64,000 bases of DNA from Procambarus clarkii (taxonomy: Eukaryota > Arthropoda > Malacostraca > Decapoda > Cambaridae), in assembly GCF_040958095.1 (NCBI RefSeq), contig NC_091198.1:35713945-35777944 (forward strand), read 5' to 3'. The translations under genes were made by a program, and so were the position numbers. A model generated the notes under the pieces. The model worked only from the letters and a program-made list of their open reading frames with translations. It had not been told where the DNA came from and made no database searches. Shown piece after piece: positions 38,501-50,581 of this stretch; positions within the stretch are counted from its first letter, which is position 1, and each line of letters begins with the position of its first letter.

Positions 38501-39714
38501 CCTGGTAGAGCAACAACAGCTCTATTCCTGTTCAAAATTTCCAAAAGCTGAGCCACAGAGTCAGGAAAATCAGTAGGACTGAGGTGTTGCGCTTGCACCT
38601 CTGGCTGAGATCCCTGTTCTCCTGGTGTGAGTGTACAAACAGTATGATCCATGGAGACATCATCCACAACTCGCACCGGTAACGAGTAATGGGCAAAATC
38701 TACAACATGGGTACCAGACTGGAGATGGATATCGGCATTACTTGTGTTCGCGATAAAAAGTGAGACAGTACCATCCTGCACTGTGTGCCAGGAGGGTTCA
38801 ACAAATGTACCATTCACTTTACATGTTTCACTTTCCGCAATCACATCCGACAACTCAGGCACTCCCTGAACCTTAACTCTTATTCTGGTGAGAGAATGAG
38901 GGTGTAGCACAGTGTCAGTAGCCGTGGAACCACTGACTTCAGAGATGGAAGCTGCCAGGCGAGCGAGACAACGAGAATCCGTTAGGGCGTCCCCTTCCAG
39001 AAAGTCCCGATACTCATTCTCCTTAACAACTGTACAACTACTATGCTTCAATCGAGTGCCTGTTTTCTCGGGTATGCTACCACGACAATGATCTGACAAA
39101 CCTACGCTAGCAAGGCGGGTGTCAACAAAATTAACATAATCTGATTGAAGGTTGAACTCGTGGCCCTGTCGATACATGCTACACAAGGGTATGACGTGGT
39201 CTTTGATACTTATGTTCCAACGATGGGGAAACAATGCAATATTTTCATCAATCATGGTGTACAGACCTAAGAGAATGTCTCCAGGAAAATGAATAATGTC
39301 AACAACTAAACATGTTATAGACAATGTGACATCATTGAACTTGAGTGGGAGGTCAATTTCACCCTGAACTTTTACTTTATTTCCTGAAATACCACTTAGA
39401 AAAGGTATGTGTGACTGTTTTAAAATAGTAGGGTGCATACTTTCAATGTCTCTAAGAGCTGAGGGCTTGACAATATTAATTTTTGCACCTGAGTCAAGAA
39501 AAACTTTTAAAACTCTACCATGTACAATGGCTGATACAAGGGGACCATCACTTGAGACTGGACAAGTTACTATTTTTGACTTATGTTGTCTGGGATATCT
39601 GCGTCTTGTTTGTGTCAAATTTACTGTGGATCCGTCAACATCTACAACTGGTCTAGAGTCAGTGTCCTCCTCTGTCAAGTGTCCAAATCTATTTTGGGTA
39701 GCTACTGAATACAC
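35593..39714 (-). CDS. pol: Gypsy pol: protease, reverse transcriptase, RNase H, integrase
   Basis: A 1,373-codon frame, intact. Counting from 39714: protease DSG at 74-76 in VFLDSGAKINIV; RT with VIDYRKLNRVTIPDRFPLP, STLDLLQGFWQIPL (motif A) and LLVYLDDLII (YLDD at 578-581); RNase H about 720-840 with LVTDASDIGLGAAL, ATEREAL and LTDHQPL; integrase HHCC (H930, H937, C967, C970) and catalytic D999, D1059, E1095 (DD35E). A GPYKVIEL motif near 1195 marks the GPY/F module. The first codon listed is GTG. The frame is open upstream through the gag stop, so it is likely made as a -1 frameshift product of gag rather than from its own start. Confidence 0.94.
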   Translation of the reverse strand: MYSVATQNRFGHLTEEDTDSRPVVDVDGSTVNLTQTRRRYPRQHKSKIVTCPVSSDGPLVSAIVHGRVLKVFLDSGAKINIVKPSALRDIESMHPTILKQSHIPFLSGISGNKVKVQGEIDLPLKFNDVTLSITCLVVDIIHFPGDILLGLYTMIDENIALFPHRWNISIKDHVIPLCSMYRQGHEFNLQSDYVNFVDTRLASVGLSDHCRGSIPEKTGTRLKHSSCTVVKENEYRDFLEGDALTDSRCLARLAASISEVSGSTATDTVLHPHSLTRIRVKVQGVPELSDVIAESETCKVNGTFVEPSWHTVQDGTVSLFIANTSNADIHLQSGTHVVDFAHYSLPVRVVDDVSMDHTVCTLTPGEQGSQPEVQAQHLSPTDFPDSVAQLLEILNRNRAVVALPGEKLGLTPLITHKIPLEQGTTPIYVPAYRLPHSQRAEADRLVEEMLQSDVIESSNSPWNAPLILVPKRDGTWRPVIDYRKLNRVTIPDRFPLPVLNDLLQSIGRNKVFSTLDLLQGFWQIPLDEESKQLTAFSTPNGHFHFKRMPFGLRSSPITFSRLMTNLFRRLIGSTLLVYLDDLIIMSQDVQTHFQNLEKVLAKLAEANLKIKLAKCSFLKQKINFLGHTVTPSGITLNESKIIAARDFPTPRTAEAVRQFTGLVGFYRSFIAGFSIIAAPLYKLQRKDEPFVWGEAQDQSFKKLKAALISSPVLRYPDFSKPFTLVTDASDIGLGAALLQTEGHNDHAIAYASRTLSKEEKNYSATEREALAVVWALKHFKDTIYNYPVHVLTDHQPLIPLFKNKNPVGKFARYLLTIQEFNPTFGYIPGKQNVVADAFSRHVAAIQLNYPALDATVVETEQRQDPIWAPVIKFLTKQDTRPIHKPPVPLKELVMLDNLLCRVVKLGTAPRKCCQLVVPAVLVPTVLKIIHDAPASAHPGKDRTLQQGRLKYFWPKMAKEIAHYVDRCLTCLQHKGHVSGPNPIQVYPATKAPWERISMDLLTNFAETEKGNKHLLVMVDNFSRFCELVPIPNKTAETIASAFHDQIICRYSMPKVILSDNGPEFSNSILTSLCDLYNIKKCSIMPYHPASNGLAERTNRKVLDALRVTLNFDNNNWDDFIPLIQCAINSSINVSTGDTPHAILYGTDKILPNELINVPPTPLYNVDDFVQVKRRQMQLVFKKIREQLSKATAEFTLARNARAKPNKITIGSVVMILNQHRSGPMYKLTKKFLGPYKVIELIKGNKYRLKNLLTGEYINEHLDHMKLAKMTVDETDEEDDNELTQTDTPTRTPPPVVDRPLDVQQPHTSNYNLRSRPLVSTVHSPHVHWLDVNEDISQDDSLSHEVSPVPDLQSEPELYSALDELGVDIRRIYN

Positions 39715-39734
39715 AGGGAGGGCACTAGGATTGG

Positions 39735-41021
39735 CTAGCTTGAATTGGTTAGCGGATGGCCTTGGGGGTTTCCCGACGACATGGAGTGAACATTCTGAGC
39801 TCCAGCATTCTGTGACTGAGCATTATAATTTGAAGTTGCATTATAGCTGGGCTGGGAGTTGTAATTACGAGAGTTCTGATAATGTCTTGGACGCTGTGAG
39901 CCTCGCCAAGACTGACCATGGGAGTTACGAGGTGGAGATGTCCTTTGCCTAGCTCTACAATCCGCAGTGTGGTGACCAACTTGTTTATGGTACGTGCAAT
40001 ATGGAAGCCTAGAATGATTAGATTGATGAGGGGGCCGAGAGAATTGTCTAGGAGGTGATGATCTAGGGGCGGACCAACAGTCCCTTGCAAGGTGGTTACT
40101 CTTACCACAATGCCAACATGAGGGAGTGGATGGTTGTGGACTATGGCGTTTCGGCATTTTATGAGGCGGCGAATTTGACTGGGGGCTACGAGCATGGGTA
40201 CGCTTCTGCGACCAAGAGTTTTGAGAATTTGTGGGAGGATGCTGAGAACTTGTAACTACATTTACAGCATCAGAGGGTGGCAACAGTTGAGCACTTCGGG
40301 GAGCTAGTTTATCGGCGGCATTGTTAATAGCCTCAAACACTTCACCAATTTCATGTTTAACACCAAAATTTTGTTGCTCAACGATTGGTTTTGTATGCTC
40401 AGGGGCAAAATGCATTAAAGTACCAAATGCTATCATTTTGGCCATAGCCTCAGGGGACAGATTATTGTCTTTATCTAACCAAGTCGAATTATTCATAGCA
40501 GAAACTAAGGCATACAGATACTGATCGAGACGGCTAGTAAACGCATTAAACGATTCACCAGGCTGCATGGTGGCATTGGCAATTTTCTTGACTAACCTAT
40601 ATGGGTCAAGGTCTCCTTTATTAACAAAGCGACGGCGAAAGAAATCCTTAAATTCAGGCCAAGACTGGAGGCTAACAATGGCTTTCTCATCAACAACAAA
40701 ACGTGCATCACCTTTGGTTGTGTCCACGGCTGACCGTGCAATTGCTAAGTATTCGGCATCAGTAGGCTTAGAAAAACGTGCAACTGTTTTCGCTTCAACC
40801 TTACTAAACCATGATTCTAATAAACGCGATTCCCCAGCAAAAAGAGGAATAGCCATTTCCTGAGCTGATCTCTGGCCATTGGGACGAGCAACTGTTCCCA
40901 TTGATTCTGAAGGGGTTTCAACAGTGGTAGGCATTGTCACAGCCGTGGAAGTAATATTTGAACGCAGATTATAATTAAGTGCACCTGGCATCAGAAATAG
41001 TATACACAAAAATAAACACAA
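39735..41021 (-). CDS. gag: Gypsy gag, nucleocapsid with two zinc knuckles
   Basis: A 428-residue frame. The central part (about 55-235) is helix-rich capsid-like: PLFAGESRLLESWFSKVEAK, EFKDFFRRRFVNKG, PGESFNAFTSRLDQYLYALV. The C-terminal third is Ser/Pro/Arg/Gln-rich. It has a classical CCHC knuckle CWHCGKSNHLARDC at about 302-315 and a variant CTYHKQVGHHTADC at about 342-355 (C-x2-H-x4-H-x4-C), a pair seen in some Gypsy gags. The first Met is followed by a hydrophobic stretch (MCLFLCILFLM). The Met at position 30 is another possible start. The stop lies 30 bp past the frameshift heptamer. Confidence 0.9.
   Translation of the reverse strand: MCLFLCILFLMPGALNYNLRSNITSTAVTMPTTVETPSESMGTVARPNGQRSAQEMAIPLFAGESRLLESWFSKVEAKTVARFSKPTDAEYLAIARSAVDTTKGDARFVVDEKAIVSLQSWPEFKDFFRRRFVNKGDLDPYRLVKKIANATMQPGESFNAFTSRLDQYLYALVSAMNNSTWLDKDNNLSPEAMAKMIAFGTLMHFAPEHTKPIVEQQNFGVKHEIGEVFEAINNAADKLAPRSAQLLPPSDAVNVVTSSQHPPTNSQNSWSQKRTHARSPQSNSPPHKMPKRHSPQPSTPSCWHCGKSNHLARDCWSAPRSSPPRQFSRPPHQSNHSRLPYCTYHKQVGHHTADCRARQRTSPPRNSHGQSWRGSQRPRHYQNSRNYNSQPSYNATSNYNAQSQNAGAQNVHSMSSGNPQGHPLTNSS
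39768..39774 (-). promoter_or_regulatory. Candidate -1 ribosomal frameshift site GGGAAAC at gag/pol overlap
   Basis: On the coding strand GGGAAAC sits in the gag frame as G GGA AAC, the X XXY YYZ form needed for tandem slippage. The pol frame is exactly -1 relative to gag and is open from upstream of here through the gag stop. GGGAAAC is a known efficient class of slippery sequence. A downstream stimulatory structure was not computed. Confidence 0.7.
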
Positions 41022-42313
41022 AAAAATATCAACTTGGCTAAAGTAAAAATGGCAGAAATAAAATTATTAAATTGGGCTAGGCAAGAAAATAATTAAGAAC
41101 AAGCAAATTGTAAACTAAATTTAGCAATCTTTCATTAAAAAATGACTGGAATTAGATGTATGTAAATTAATTAAACCAGACTAAGCACAGCAATTTAGAA
41201 TAAAAACTGGGAAATGCAATTGCAAAATTTCATTAAAAGATTCAACACAACAAGTGGCAATGCAAGAAATATGGATGTAGCACATAAACTGGACACAGGA
41301 ATGTATATAACTCCTATGGTAAAAGTTTAAAATAAAATGCTTAAAGGATAAATTTCAAGTTAGGTCTGGAGAAATATAAAAAAAAAATTTCTATGTTCTA
41401 TTGTCTATGGAAATCTCAAAAACAAATTTCTTTTATGCAAAATAAACTGCTAGAACAATTATTTCTTACTTCTCTCACCTTTGAATTCAGTAATGACACT
41501 AGTAACAATTAATGAATAATGGAATCATATGCAGGGAATATTGAAATGTCTCAGAGAAACTGTGGGCCTCTGGAGTACTAAACCGGCTCCAATATTTAAC
41601 AAGTCACTGAATGGTTAATTCACAGGATATTATGGGAATTATTACATAAGTCACTTTTTAACACTTGGCACGTTGTTCTCAACTAGCAATTACTTATCTC
41701 AGGGTTGTAATTTATGAGGAACACCAGTAGCCAAAGTAGGAGAAGCGTCGTGAAGATCGGAAGAGGCCCATGTGAGGCGTGTTTACAAACTGGATGCGAC
41801 GGCAGCGCTCCTGGCGGCGGTGGCGCGAGACTCAGGGACCCCACACTGTTCACGCTAGAGGCACGAAGATAAATTCTGACGACGACAATATTGCGACGAT
41901 GGAATAACCAGTTGATACTTGCGACGATGGCTGACGACGATTGCAGTAGCTTGCACCCTCACGAAGCTTGATACTGTCAGCTTGGGTGGCGGTGGTGGTG
42001 GTGGTGGGTGTAATAGGTGGTTCCCACGTGGTGGCGCGAGGTTCAAAAATGGCTGGCGCGGGAAGCTTCCTTCCTCCTCACTGATGAGTGAGCGTTCTCA
42101 CAGGAAAATATTGATCCTTACTTCTGAAACGTTGGCCTGGAGTAGTGGTTGATGGCAGGACCCCGGTCTGGCACAATATTTGATGCGTGGGTGGCAGGAT
42201 GGCGGCTTATGGCGGTGGCGGTGGCGGCGGGTTTGGCTGGAACACGAGGCGATGCTGGGTACTGGAACTTTTGCTTCCAGAAAAAAATTTCTGGATCCCA
42301 CTGCTGCTACCAG
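41022..42313 (-). other. Gypsy 5' leader with candidate primer-binding site
   Basis: About 1.3 kb between the 5' LTR and gag. On the coding strand, one base after the LTR (42312 downwards), TGGTAGCAGCAGTGGGATCC resembles the complement of a tRNA-Leu 3' end; this assignment is inference. The LTR-proximal 600 bp is GC-rich, with (GGT)n near 41985-42006 and (GGC/GGT)n near 42210-42232 on the plus strand. The gag-proximal part is AT-rich. No gene seen. Confidence 0.65.
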
Positions 42314-42545
42314 TATTCGTTTGCCTTGTTCGGGTAGAATGTAGACTCAGTAGTCGCTTCTGTATATATTTATTGACTGAGATAGCAAGGTAAATATCTG
42401 CCTAGCCGAGGTCCTTCTACTCTGAGCCTGTGAGGATAACTGAGGCTGCTGGGAGCATGCTTGATGCTCCTCTGTCTGGCATGACGTCAGAGGCCTACTT
42501 GCCTGTGATTGGTTACATTTCAACTGACAGAATTTGAGTATAACA
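42314..42545 (-). repeat. Gypsy 5' LTR
   Basis: 232 bp identical by eye to the left copy. As the element reads on the minus strand this is the promoter-bearing LTR. The satellite resumes directly at 42546 with the duplicated ACTCT. Confidence 0.92.
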
Positions 42546-45500
42546 ACTCTCCACCACTGTCACACACCACTCTCCACCACTGCCACACACCACACTCCAC
42601 CACTGTCACACACCACTCTCCACCACTGTCACCCACCACTCTCCACCACTGTCACACACCACTCTCCACCACTATCACTCACCACTCTCCACGACTGTCA
42701 CACACCACTCTCCACCACTATCACTCACCACTCTCCACCACTGTCACACACCACTCTCCACCACTGTCACACACCACTCTCCTCCACTGTCACACACCAC
42801 TCTCCACCACTATCACTCACCACTCTCCACCACTGTCACACACCACTCTCCACCACTGTCACACACCACTCTCCACCACTGCTCCTCACCACTCTCCACC
42901 ACTGTAACACACCACTCTCCACCACTGTCACACACCACTCTCCACCACTGTTCCTCACCACTCTCCACCACTGTCACACACCACTCTCCACCACTGCCAC
43001 ACACCACTCTCCACCACTGTCACACACCACTCTCCACCACTGCCACACACCACACTCCACCACTGTCACACACCACTCTCCACCACTGTCACCCACCACT
43101 CTCCACCACTGTCACACACCACTCTCCACCACTATCACTCACCACTCTCCACGACTGTCACACACCACTCTCCACCACTATCACTCACCACTCTCCACCA
43201 CTGTCACACACCACTCTCCACCACTGTCACACACCACTCTCCTCCACTGTCACACACCACTCTCCACCACTATCACTCACCACTCTCCACCACTGTCAGA
43301 CACCACTCTCCACCACTGTCACACACCACTCTCCACCACTGCTCCTCACCACTCTCCACCACTGTAACACACCACTCTCCACCACTGTCACACACCACTC
43401 TCCACCACTGTTCCTCACCACTCTCCACCACTGTCACACACCACTCTCCACCACTGCTCCTCACCACTCTCCACCACTGTCACACACCACTCTCCACCAC
43501 TGTCACACACCACTCTCCACCACTGTCACACACCACTCTCCACCACTGTCACACACCACTCTCCACCACTGTCACACACCACTCTCCACCACTGTCACAC
43601 ACCACTCTCCACCACTGCTCCTCACCACTCTCCACCACGGTCACACACCACTCTTCACTACTGCCACACACCACTCTCCACCACTGTCACACACCACTCT
43701 CCACCATTATCACACACCACTCTCCACCACTGTCACACACCACTCTCCACCACTGCCGTTCACCACTCTCCACCACTGTCACACACCACTCTTCACCTCT
43801 GCCACTCACCACTCTCCACTACTGTCACACACCACTCTCCACCACGGTCACACACCACTCACCACTTCTGTCACACACCACTCTCCACCACTGTCACACA
43901 CCACTCTCCACCACTATCACTCACCACTCTCCACCACTGTCACACACCACTCTCCACCACTGTCACACACCACTCTCCACCACTGCTCCTCACCACTCTC
44001 CACCACTGTAACACACCACTCTCCACCACTGTCACACACCACTCTCCACCACTGTTCCTCACCACTCTCCACCACTGTCACACACCACTCTCCACCACTG
44101 CTCCTCACCACTCTCCACCACTGTCACACACCACTCTCCACCACTGTCACACACCACTCTCCTCCACTGTCACACACCACTCTCCACCACTATCACTCAC
44201 CTCTCTCCACCACTGTCACACACCACTCTCCACCACTGTCACACACCACTCTCCACCACTGCTCCTCACCACTCTCCACCACTGTAACACACCACTCTCC
44301 ACCACTGTCACACACCACTCTCCACCACTGTTCCTCACCACTCTCCACCACTGTCACACACCACTCTCCACCACTGCTCCTCACCACTCTCCACCACTGT
44401 CACACACCACTCTCCACCACTGTCACATACCACTCTCCACCACTGTCACACACCACTCTCCACCACTGTCACACACCACTCTCCACCACTGTCACACACC
44501 ACTCTCCACCACTGTCACACACCACTCTCCACCACTGTCACACACCACTCTCCACCACTGCTCCTCACCACTCTCCACCACGGTCACACACCACTCTTCA
44601 CTACTGCCACACACCACTCTCCACCACTGCCACACACCACTTTCCACCACTGTCACACACCACTCTCCACCACTGTCACACACCACTCTCCACCACTGTC
44701 ACACACCACTCTCCACCACCGCCACACACAACTCTCCACCACTGCCACACACCACTCTCCACAACTGTCACTCACCACTCTCCACCACTGCCACACACCA
44801 CTCTCCACCACTGTCACACACCACTCTCCACCACTGCCACACACCACTCTCCACCACTGTCACTCACCACTCTCCGCCACTGTCACTCACCACTCTCCAC
44901 CATTGCCACACACCACTCTCCACCACTGTCACCCACCACTCTCCATCACTGTCACACACCACTCTCCACCACTATCACTCACCACTCTCCACCACTGTCA
45001 CACACCACTTTCCACCACTGTCACACACCACTCTCCACCACTGTCACCCACCACTCTCCACCACTGTCACACACCACTCTCCACCACTATCACTCACCAC
45101 TCTCCACCACTGTCACACACCACTCTCCACCACTATCACTCACCACTCTCCACCACTGTCACACACCACTCTCCACCACTGTCACACACCACTCTCCTCC
45201 ACTGTCACACACCACTCTCCACCACTATCACTCACCACTCTCCACCACTGTCACACACCACTCTCCACCACTGTCACACACCACTCTCCACCAATTTCAC
45301 ACACCACTCTACACCACTGTCACACACCACTCTCCACCACTGCCACACACCACTCTCCACCACTGCCACACACCACTCTCCATCACTGTCACACACCACT
45401 CTCCACCAATGTCACACACCACTCTCCACTACTGTCACACACCACTCTCCACCACTGCCACACACCACTCTCCACCACTGTCACGCACCACTCTCCACCA

Positions 45501-47148
45501 CTGTCACATACCACTCTCCACCACTGTCACACACCACTCTCCACCACTGTCACGCACCACTCTCCACCACTGTCACACACCACTCTCCATCACTGCCACA
45601 CACCACTCTCCACCACCGTCACACACAACTCTCCACCACTGCCACACACCACTTTCCATCACTGCCACACACCACTCTCCACAACTGTCACTCTCCACTC
45701 TCCACCACTGTCACACACCACTCTCCACCACTGTAACACACCACTCTCCACCACTGTCACACACCACTCTCCACTACTGCCACACACCACTCTCCACCAC
45801 TGTCACACACCACTCTCCACCACTGCCACACACCACTCTCCACCACTGTCACTCACCACTCTCCGCCACTGTCACTCACCACTCTCCACCACTGCCACAC
45901 ACCACTCTCCACCGTTGTCACCCACCATTCTCCACCACTGTCACACACCACTCTCCACCACTATCACTCACCACTCTCCACCACTGTCACACACCACTTT
46001 CCACCACTGTCACACACCACTCTCCACCACTGTCACACACCACTCTCCACCACTGTCACACACCACTCTCCACCACTGTCACACACCACTCTCCACCACT
46101 GCCACACACCACTCTCCACCACTGTCACACACCACTCTCCACCACTGCCACACACCACACTCCACCACTGTCACACACCACTCTCCACCACTGTCACCCA
46201 CCACTCTCCACCACTGTCACCCACCACTCTCCACCACTGTCACCCACCACTCTCCACCACTATCACTCACCACTCTCCACGACTGTCACACACCACTCTC
46301 CACCACTATCACTCACCACTCTCCACCACTGTCACACACCACTCTCCACCACTGTCACACACCACTCTCCTCCACTGTCACACACCACTCTCCACCACTA
46401 TCACTCACCACTCTCCACCACTGTCACACACCACTCTCCACCACTGTCACACACCACTCTCCACCACTGCTCCTCACCACTCTCCACCACTGTAACACAC
46501 CACTCTCCACCACTGTCACACACCACTCTCCACCACTGTTCCTCACCACTCTCCACCACTGTCACACACCACTCTCCACCACTGCTCCTCACCACTCTCC
46601 ACCACTGTCACACACCACTCTCCACCACTGTCACACACCACTCTCCACCACTGTCACACACCACTCTCCACCACTGTCACACACCACTCTCCACCACTGT
46701 CACACACCACTCTCCACCACTGTCACACACCACTCTCCACCACTGCTCCTCACCACTCTCCACCACGGTCACACACCACTCTTCACTACTGCCACACACC
46801 ACTCTCCACCACTGTCACACACCACTCTCCACCATTATCACACACCACTCTCCACCACTGTCACACACCACTCTCCACCACTGCCGTTCACCACTCTCCA
46901 CCACTGTCACACACCACTCTTCACCACTGCCACTCACCACTCTCCACTACTGTCACACACCACTCTCCACCACGGTCACACACCACTCACCACTTCTGTC
47001 ACACACCACTCTCCACCACTGTCACACACCACTCTCCACCACTGTCACACACCACTCACCACCACTGTCACACACCACTCTTCACCACTGCCACTCACCA
47101 CTCTCCACCACTGTCACACACCACTCTCCACCACTATCACTCACCACT

Positions 47149-47426
47149 GGTTGATACCTGGTTGATACCTGGTTGAAGGGGTTCTGGGAGTTCTTCTACT
47201 CCCCAAGCCCGGCCCGAGGCCAGGCTCGACTTGTGAGAGTTTGGTCCACCAGGCTGTTGCTTGGAGCGGCCCGCAGGCCCACATACCCACCACAGCCCGG
47301 TTGGTCCGGCACTCCTTGGAGGAATAAATCTAGTTTCCTCTTGAAAATGTCCACGGTTGTTCCGGCAATATTTCTTATGCTTGCTGGGAGGACGTTGAAC
47401 AACCGCGGACCTCTGATGTTTATACT
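47149..47426 (-). mobile_element. LINE 3'-end fragment, copy 1
   Basis: 278 bp in the satellite. The minus strand encodes an 84-codon LINE C-terminus (NIRGPRLFNVLPASIRNIAG, VDIFKRKLDLFLQGVPDQPG) and ends with three 11-bp AGGTATCAACC-type repeats, a tail found on CR1/L2-like LINEs. It is severely 5'-truncated. This copy reads GAAGGGG where the other two read GATGGGG. Confidence 0.85.
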
Positions 47427-50303
47427 CTCTCCACCACTGTCACACACCACTCTCCACCACTGTCACACACCACTCTCCACCACTGTCATACACCACTCTC
47501 CACCACTGTCACCCACCACTCTGCACCAGTGTCACACACCACTCTCCACCACTATCACTCACCACTCTCCACCACTGTCACACACCACTCTCCACCACTA
47601 TCACTCACCACTCTCCACCACTGTCACACACCACTCTCCACCACTGTCACACACCACTCTCCACCACTGCCACACACCACTCTCCACCACTGTCACGCAC
47701 CACTCTCCACCACTGTCACACACCACTCTCCACCACTGTCACACACCACTCTCCACCACTGTCACGCACCACTCTCCACCACTGTCACACACCTCTCTCC
47801 ACCACTGTCACACACCACTCTCCACCACTGCCACACACCACTCTCCACCACTGCCACACACCACTCTCCACCACTGCCACACACCACTCTCCACCACTGC
47901 CACACACCACTCTCCATCACTGCCACACACCACTCTCCACCACCGTCACACACCACTCTCCACCACTGCCACACACCACTTTCCACCACTGTCACACACC
48001 ACTCTCCACCACTGTCACACACCACTCTCCACCACTGTCACACACCACTCTCCACCACTGCCACACACAACTCTCCACCACTGCCACACACCACTCTCCA
48101 CAACTGTCACTCACCACTCTCCACCACTGCCACACACCACTCTCCACCACTGTCACACACCACTCTCCACCACTGCCACACACCACTCTCCACCACTGTC
48201 ACTCACCACTCTCCGCCACTGTCACTCACCACTCTCCACCATTGCCACACACCACTCTCCACCACTGTCACCCACCACTCTCCATCACTGTCACACACCA
48301 CTCTCCACCACTATCACTCACCACTCTCCACCACTGTCACACACCACTTTCCACCACTGTCACACACCACTCTCCACCACTGTCACCCACCACTCTCCAC
48401 CACTGTCACACACCACTCTCCACCACTATCACTCACCACTCTCCACCACTGTCACACACCACTCTCCACCACTATCACTCACCACTCTCCACCACTGTCA
48501 CACACCACTCTCCACCACTGTCACACACCACTCTCCTCCACTGTCACACACCACTCTCCACCACTATCACTCACCACTCTCCACCACTGTCACACACCAC
48601 TCTCCACCACTGTCACACACCACTCTCCACCAATTTCACACACCACTCTACACCACTGTCACACACCACTCTCCACCACTGCCACACACCACTCTCCACC
48701 ACTGCCACACACCACTCTCCATCACTGTCACACACCACTCTCCACCAATGTCACACACCACTCTCCACTACTGTCACACACCACTCTCCACCACTGCCAC
48801 ACACCACTCTCCACCACTGTCACGCACCACTCTCCACCACTGTCACACACCACTCTCCACCACTGTCACACACCACTCTCCACCACTGTCACGCACCGCT
48901 CTCCACCACTGTCACACACCACTCTCCATCACTGCCACACACCACTCTCCACCACCGTCACACACAACTCTCCACCACTGCCACACACCACTTTCCATCA
49001 CTGCCACACACCACTCTCCACAACTGTCACTCTCCAATCTCCACCACTGTCACACACCACTCTCCACCACTGTAACACACCACTCTCCACCACTGTCACA
49101 CACCACTCTCCACCACTGTCACACACCACTCTCCACTACTGCCACACACCACTCTCCACCACTGTCACACACCACTCTCCACCACTGTCACTCACCACTC
49201 TCCGCCACTGTCACTCACCACTCTCCACTACTGCCACACACCACTCTCCACCGTTGTCACCCACCATTCTCCACCACTGTCACACACCACTCTCCACCAC
49301 TATCACTCACCACTTTCCACCACTGTCACACACCACTTTCCACCACTGTCACACACCACTCTCCACCACTGTCACCCACCACTCTCCACCACTATCACTC
49401 ACCACTCTCCACGACTGTCACACACCACTCTCCACCACTATCACTCACCACTCTCTACCACTGTCACACACCACTCTCCACCACTGTCACACACCACTCT
49501 CCTCCACTGTCACACACCACTCTCCACCACTATCACTCACCACTCTCCACCATTGTCACACACCACTCTCCACCACTGTCACACACCACTCTCCACCACT
49601 GTCACACACCACTCTCCACCACTGCTCCTCACCAGTCTCCACCACTGTAACACACCACTCTCCACCACTGTCACACACCACTCTCCACCACTGTTCCTCA
49701 CCACTCTCCACCACTGTCACACACCACTCTTCACCACTGCTCCTCACCACTCTCCACCACTGTCACACACCACTCTCCACCACTGTCACACACCACTCTC
49801 CACCACTGTCACACACCACTCTCCACCACTGTCACACACCACTCTCCACCACTGTCACACACCACTCTCCACCACTGTCACACACCACTCTCCACCACTG
49901 CTCCTCACCACTCTCCACCACGGTCACACACCACTCTTCACTACTGCCACTCCCCACTCTCCACCACTGTCACACACCACTCTCCACCATTATCACACAC
50001 CACTCTCCACCACTGTCACACACCACTCTCCTCCACTGCCGTTCACCACTCTCCACCACTGTCACACACCACTCTTCACCACTGCCACTCACCACTCTCC
50101 ACTACTGTCACACACCACTCTCCACCACGGTCACACACCACTCACCACTTCTGTCACACACCACTCTCCACCACTGTCACACACCACTCTCCACCACTGT
50201 CACACACCACTCACCACCACTGTCACACACCACTCTTCACCACTGCCACTCACCACTCTCCACCACTGTCACACACCACTCTCCACCACTATCACTCACC
50301 ACT

Positions 50304-50581
50304 GGTTGATACCTGGTTGATACCTGGTTGATGGGGTTCTGGGAGTTCTTCTACTCCCCAAGCCCGGCCCGAGGCCAGGCTCGACTTGTGAGAGTTTGGT
50401 CCACCAGGCTGTTGCTTGGAGCGGCCCGCAGGCCCACATACCCACCACAGCCCGGTTGGTCCGGCACTCCTTGGAGGAATAAATCTAGTTTCCTCTTGAA
50501 AATGTCCACGGTTGTTCCGGCAATATTTCTTATGCTTGCTGGGAGGACGTTGAACAACCGCGGACCTCTGATGTTTATACT
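50304..50581 (-). mobile_element. LINE 3'-end fragment, copy 2
   Basis: The same 278-bp fragment at the same satellite position: about 316 bp after a CCATTATCAC marker, as for the other copies. Coding frame intact over its 84 codons. Confidence 0.85.

Larger units (their letters stand above)
34522..42545 (-). mobile_element. Full-length, apparently intact Ty3/Gypsy retrotransposon inside the satellite
   Basis: Two 232-bp LTRs (34522-34753 and 42314-42545), identical by eye, enclose intact minus-strand gag and pol. The flanking satellite is interrupted cleanly: ...CACCACTC on the left and ACTCTCCACC on the right give a 4- or 5-bp target duplication, ACTC(T). A tRNA-Leu-like primer-binding site lies beside the 5' LTR. 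Pol order is protease, RT, RNase H, integrase, which defines Ty3/Gypsy. No env is present. LTR identity and undamaged ORFs indicate a very recent insertion and possibly an active family. Confidence 0.93.
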
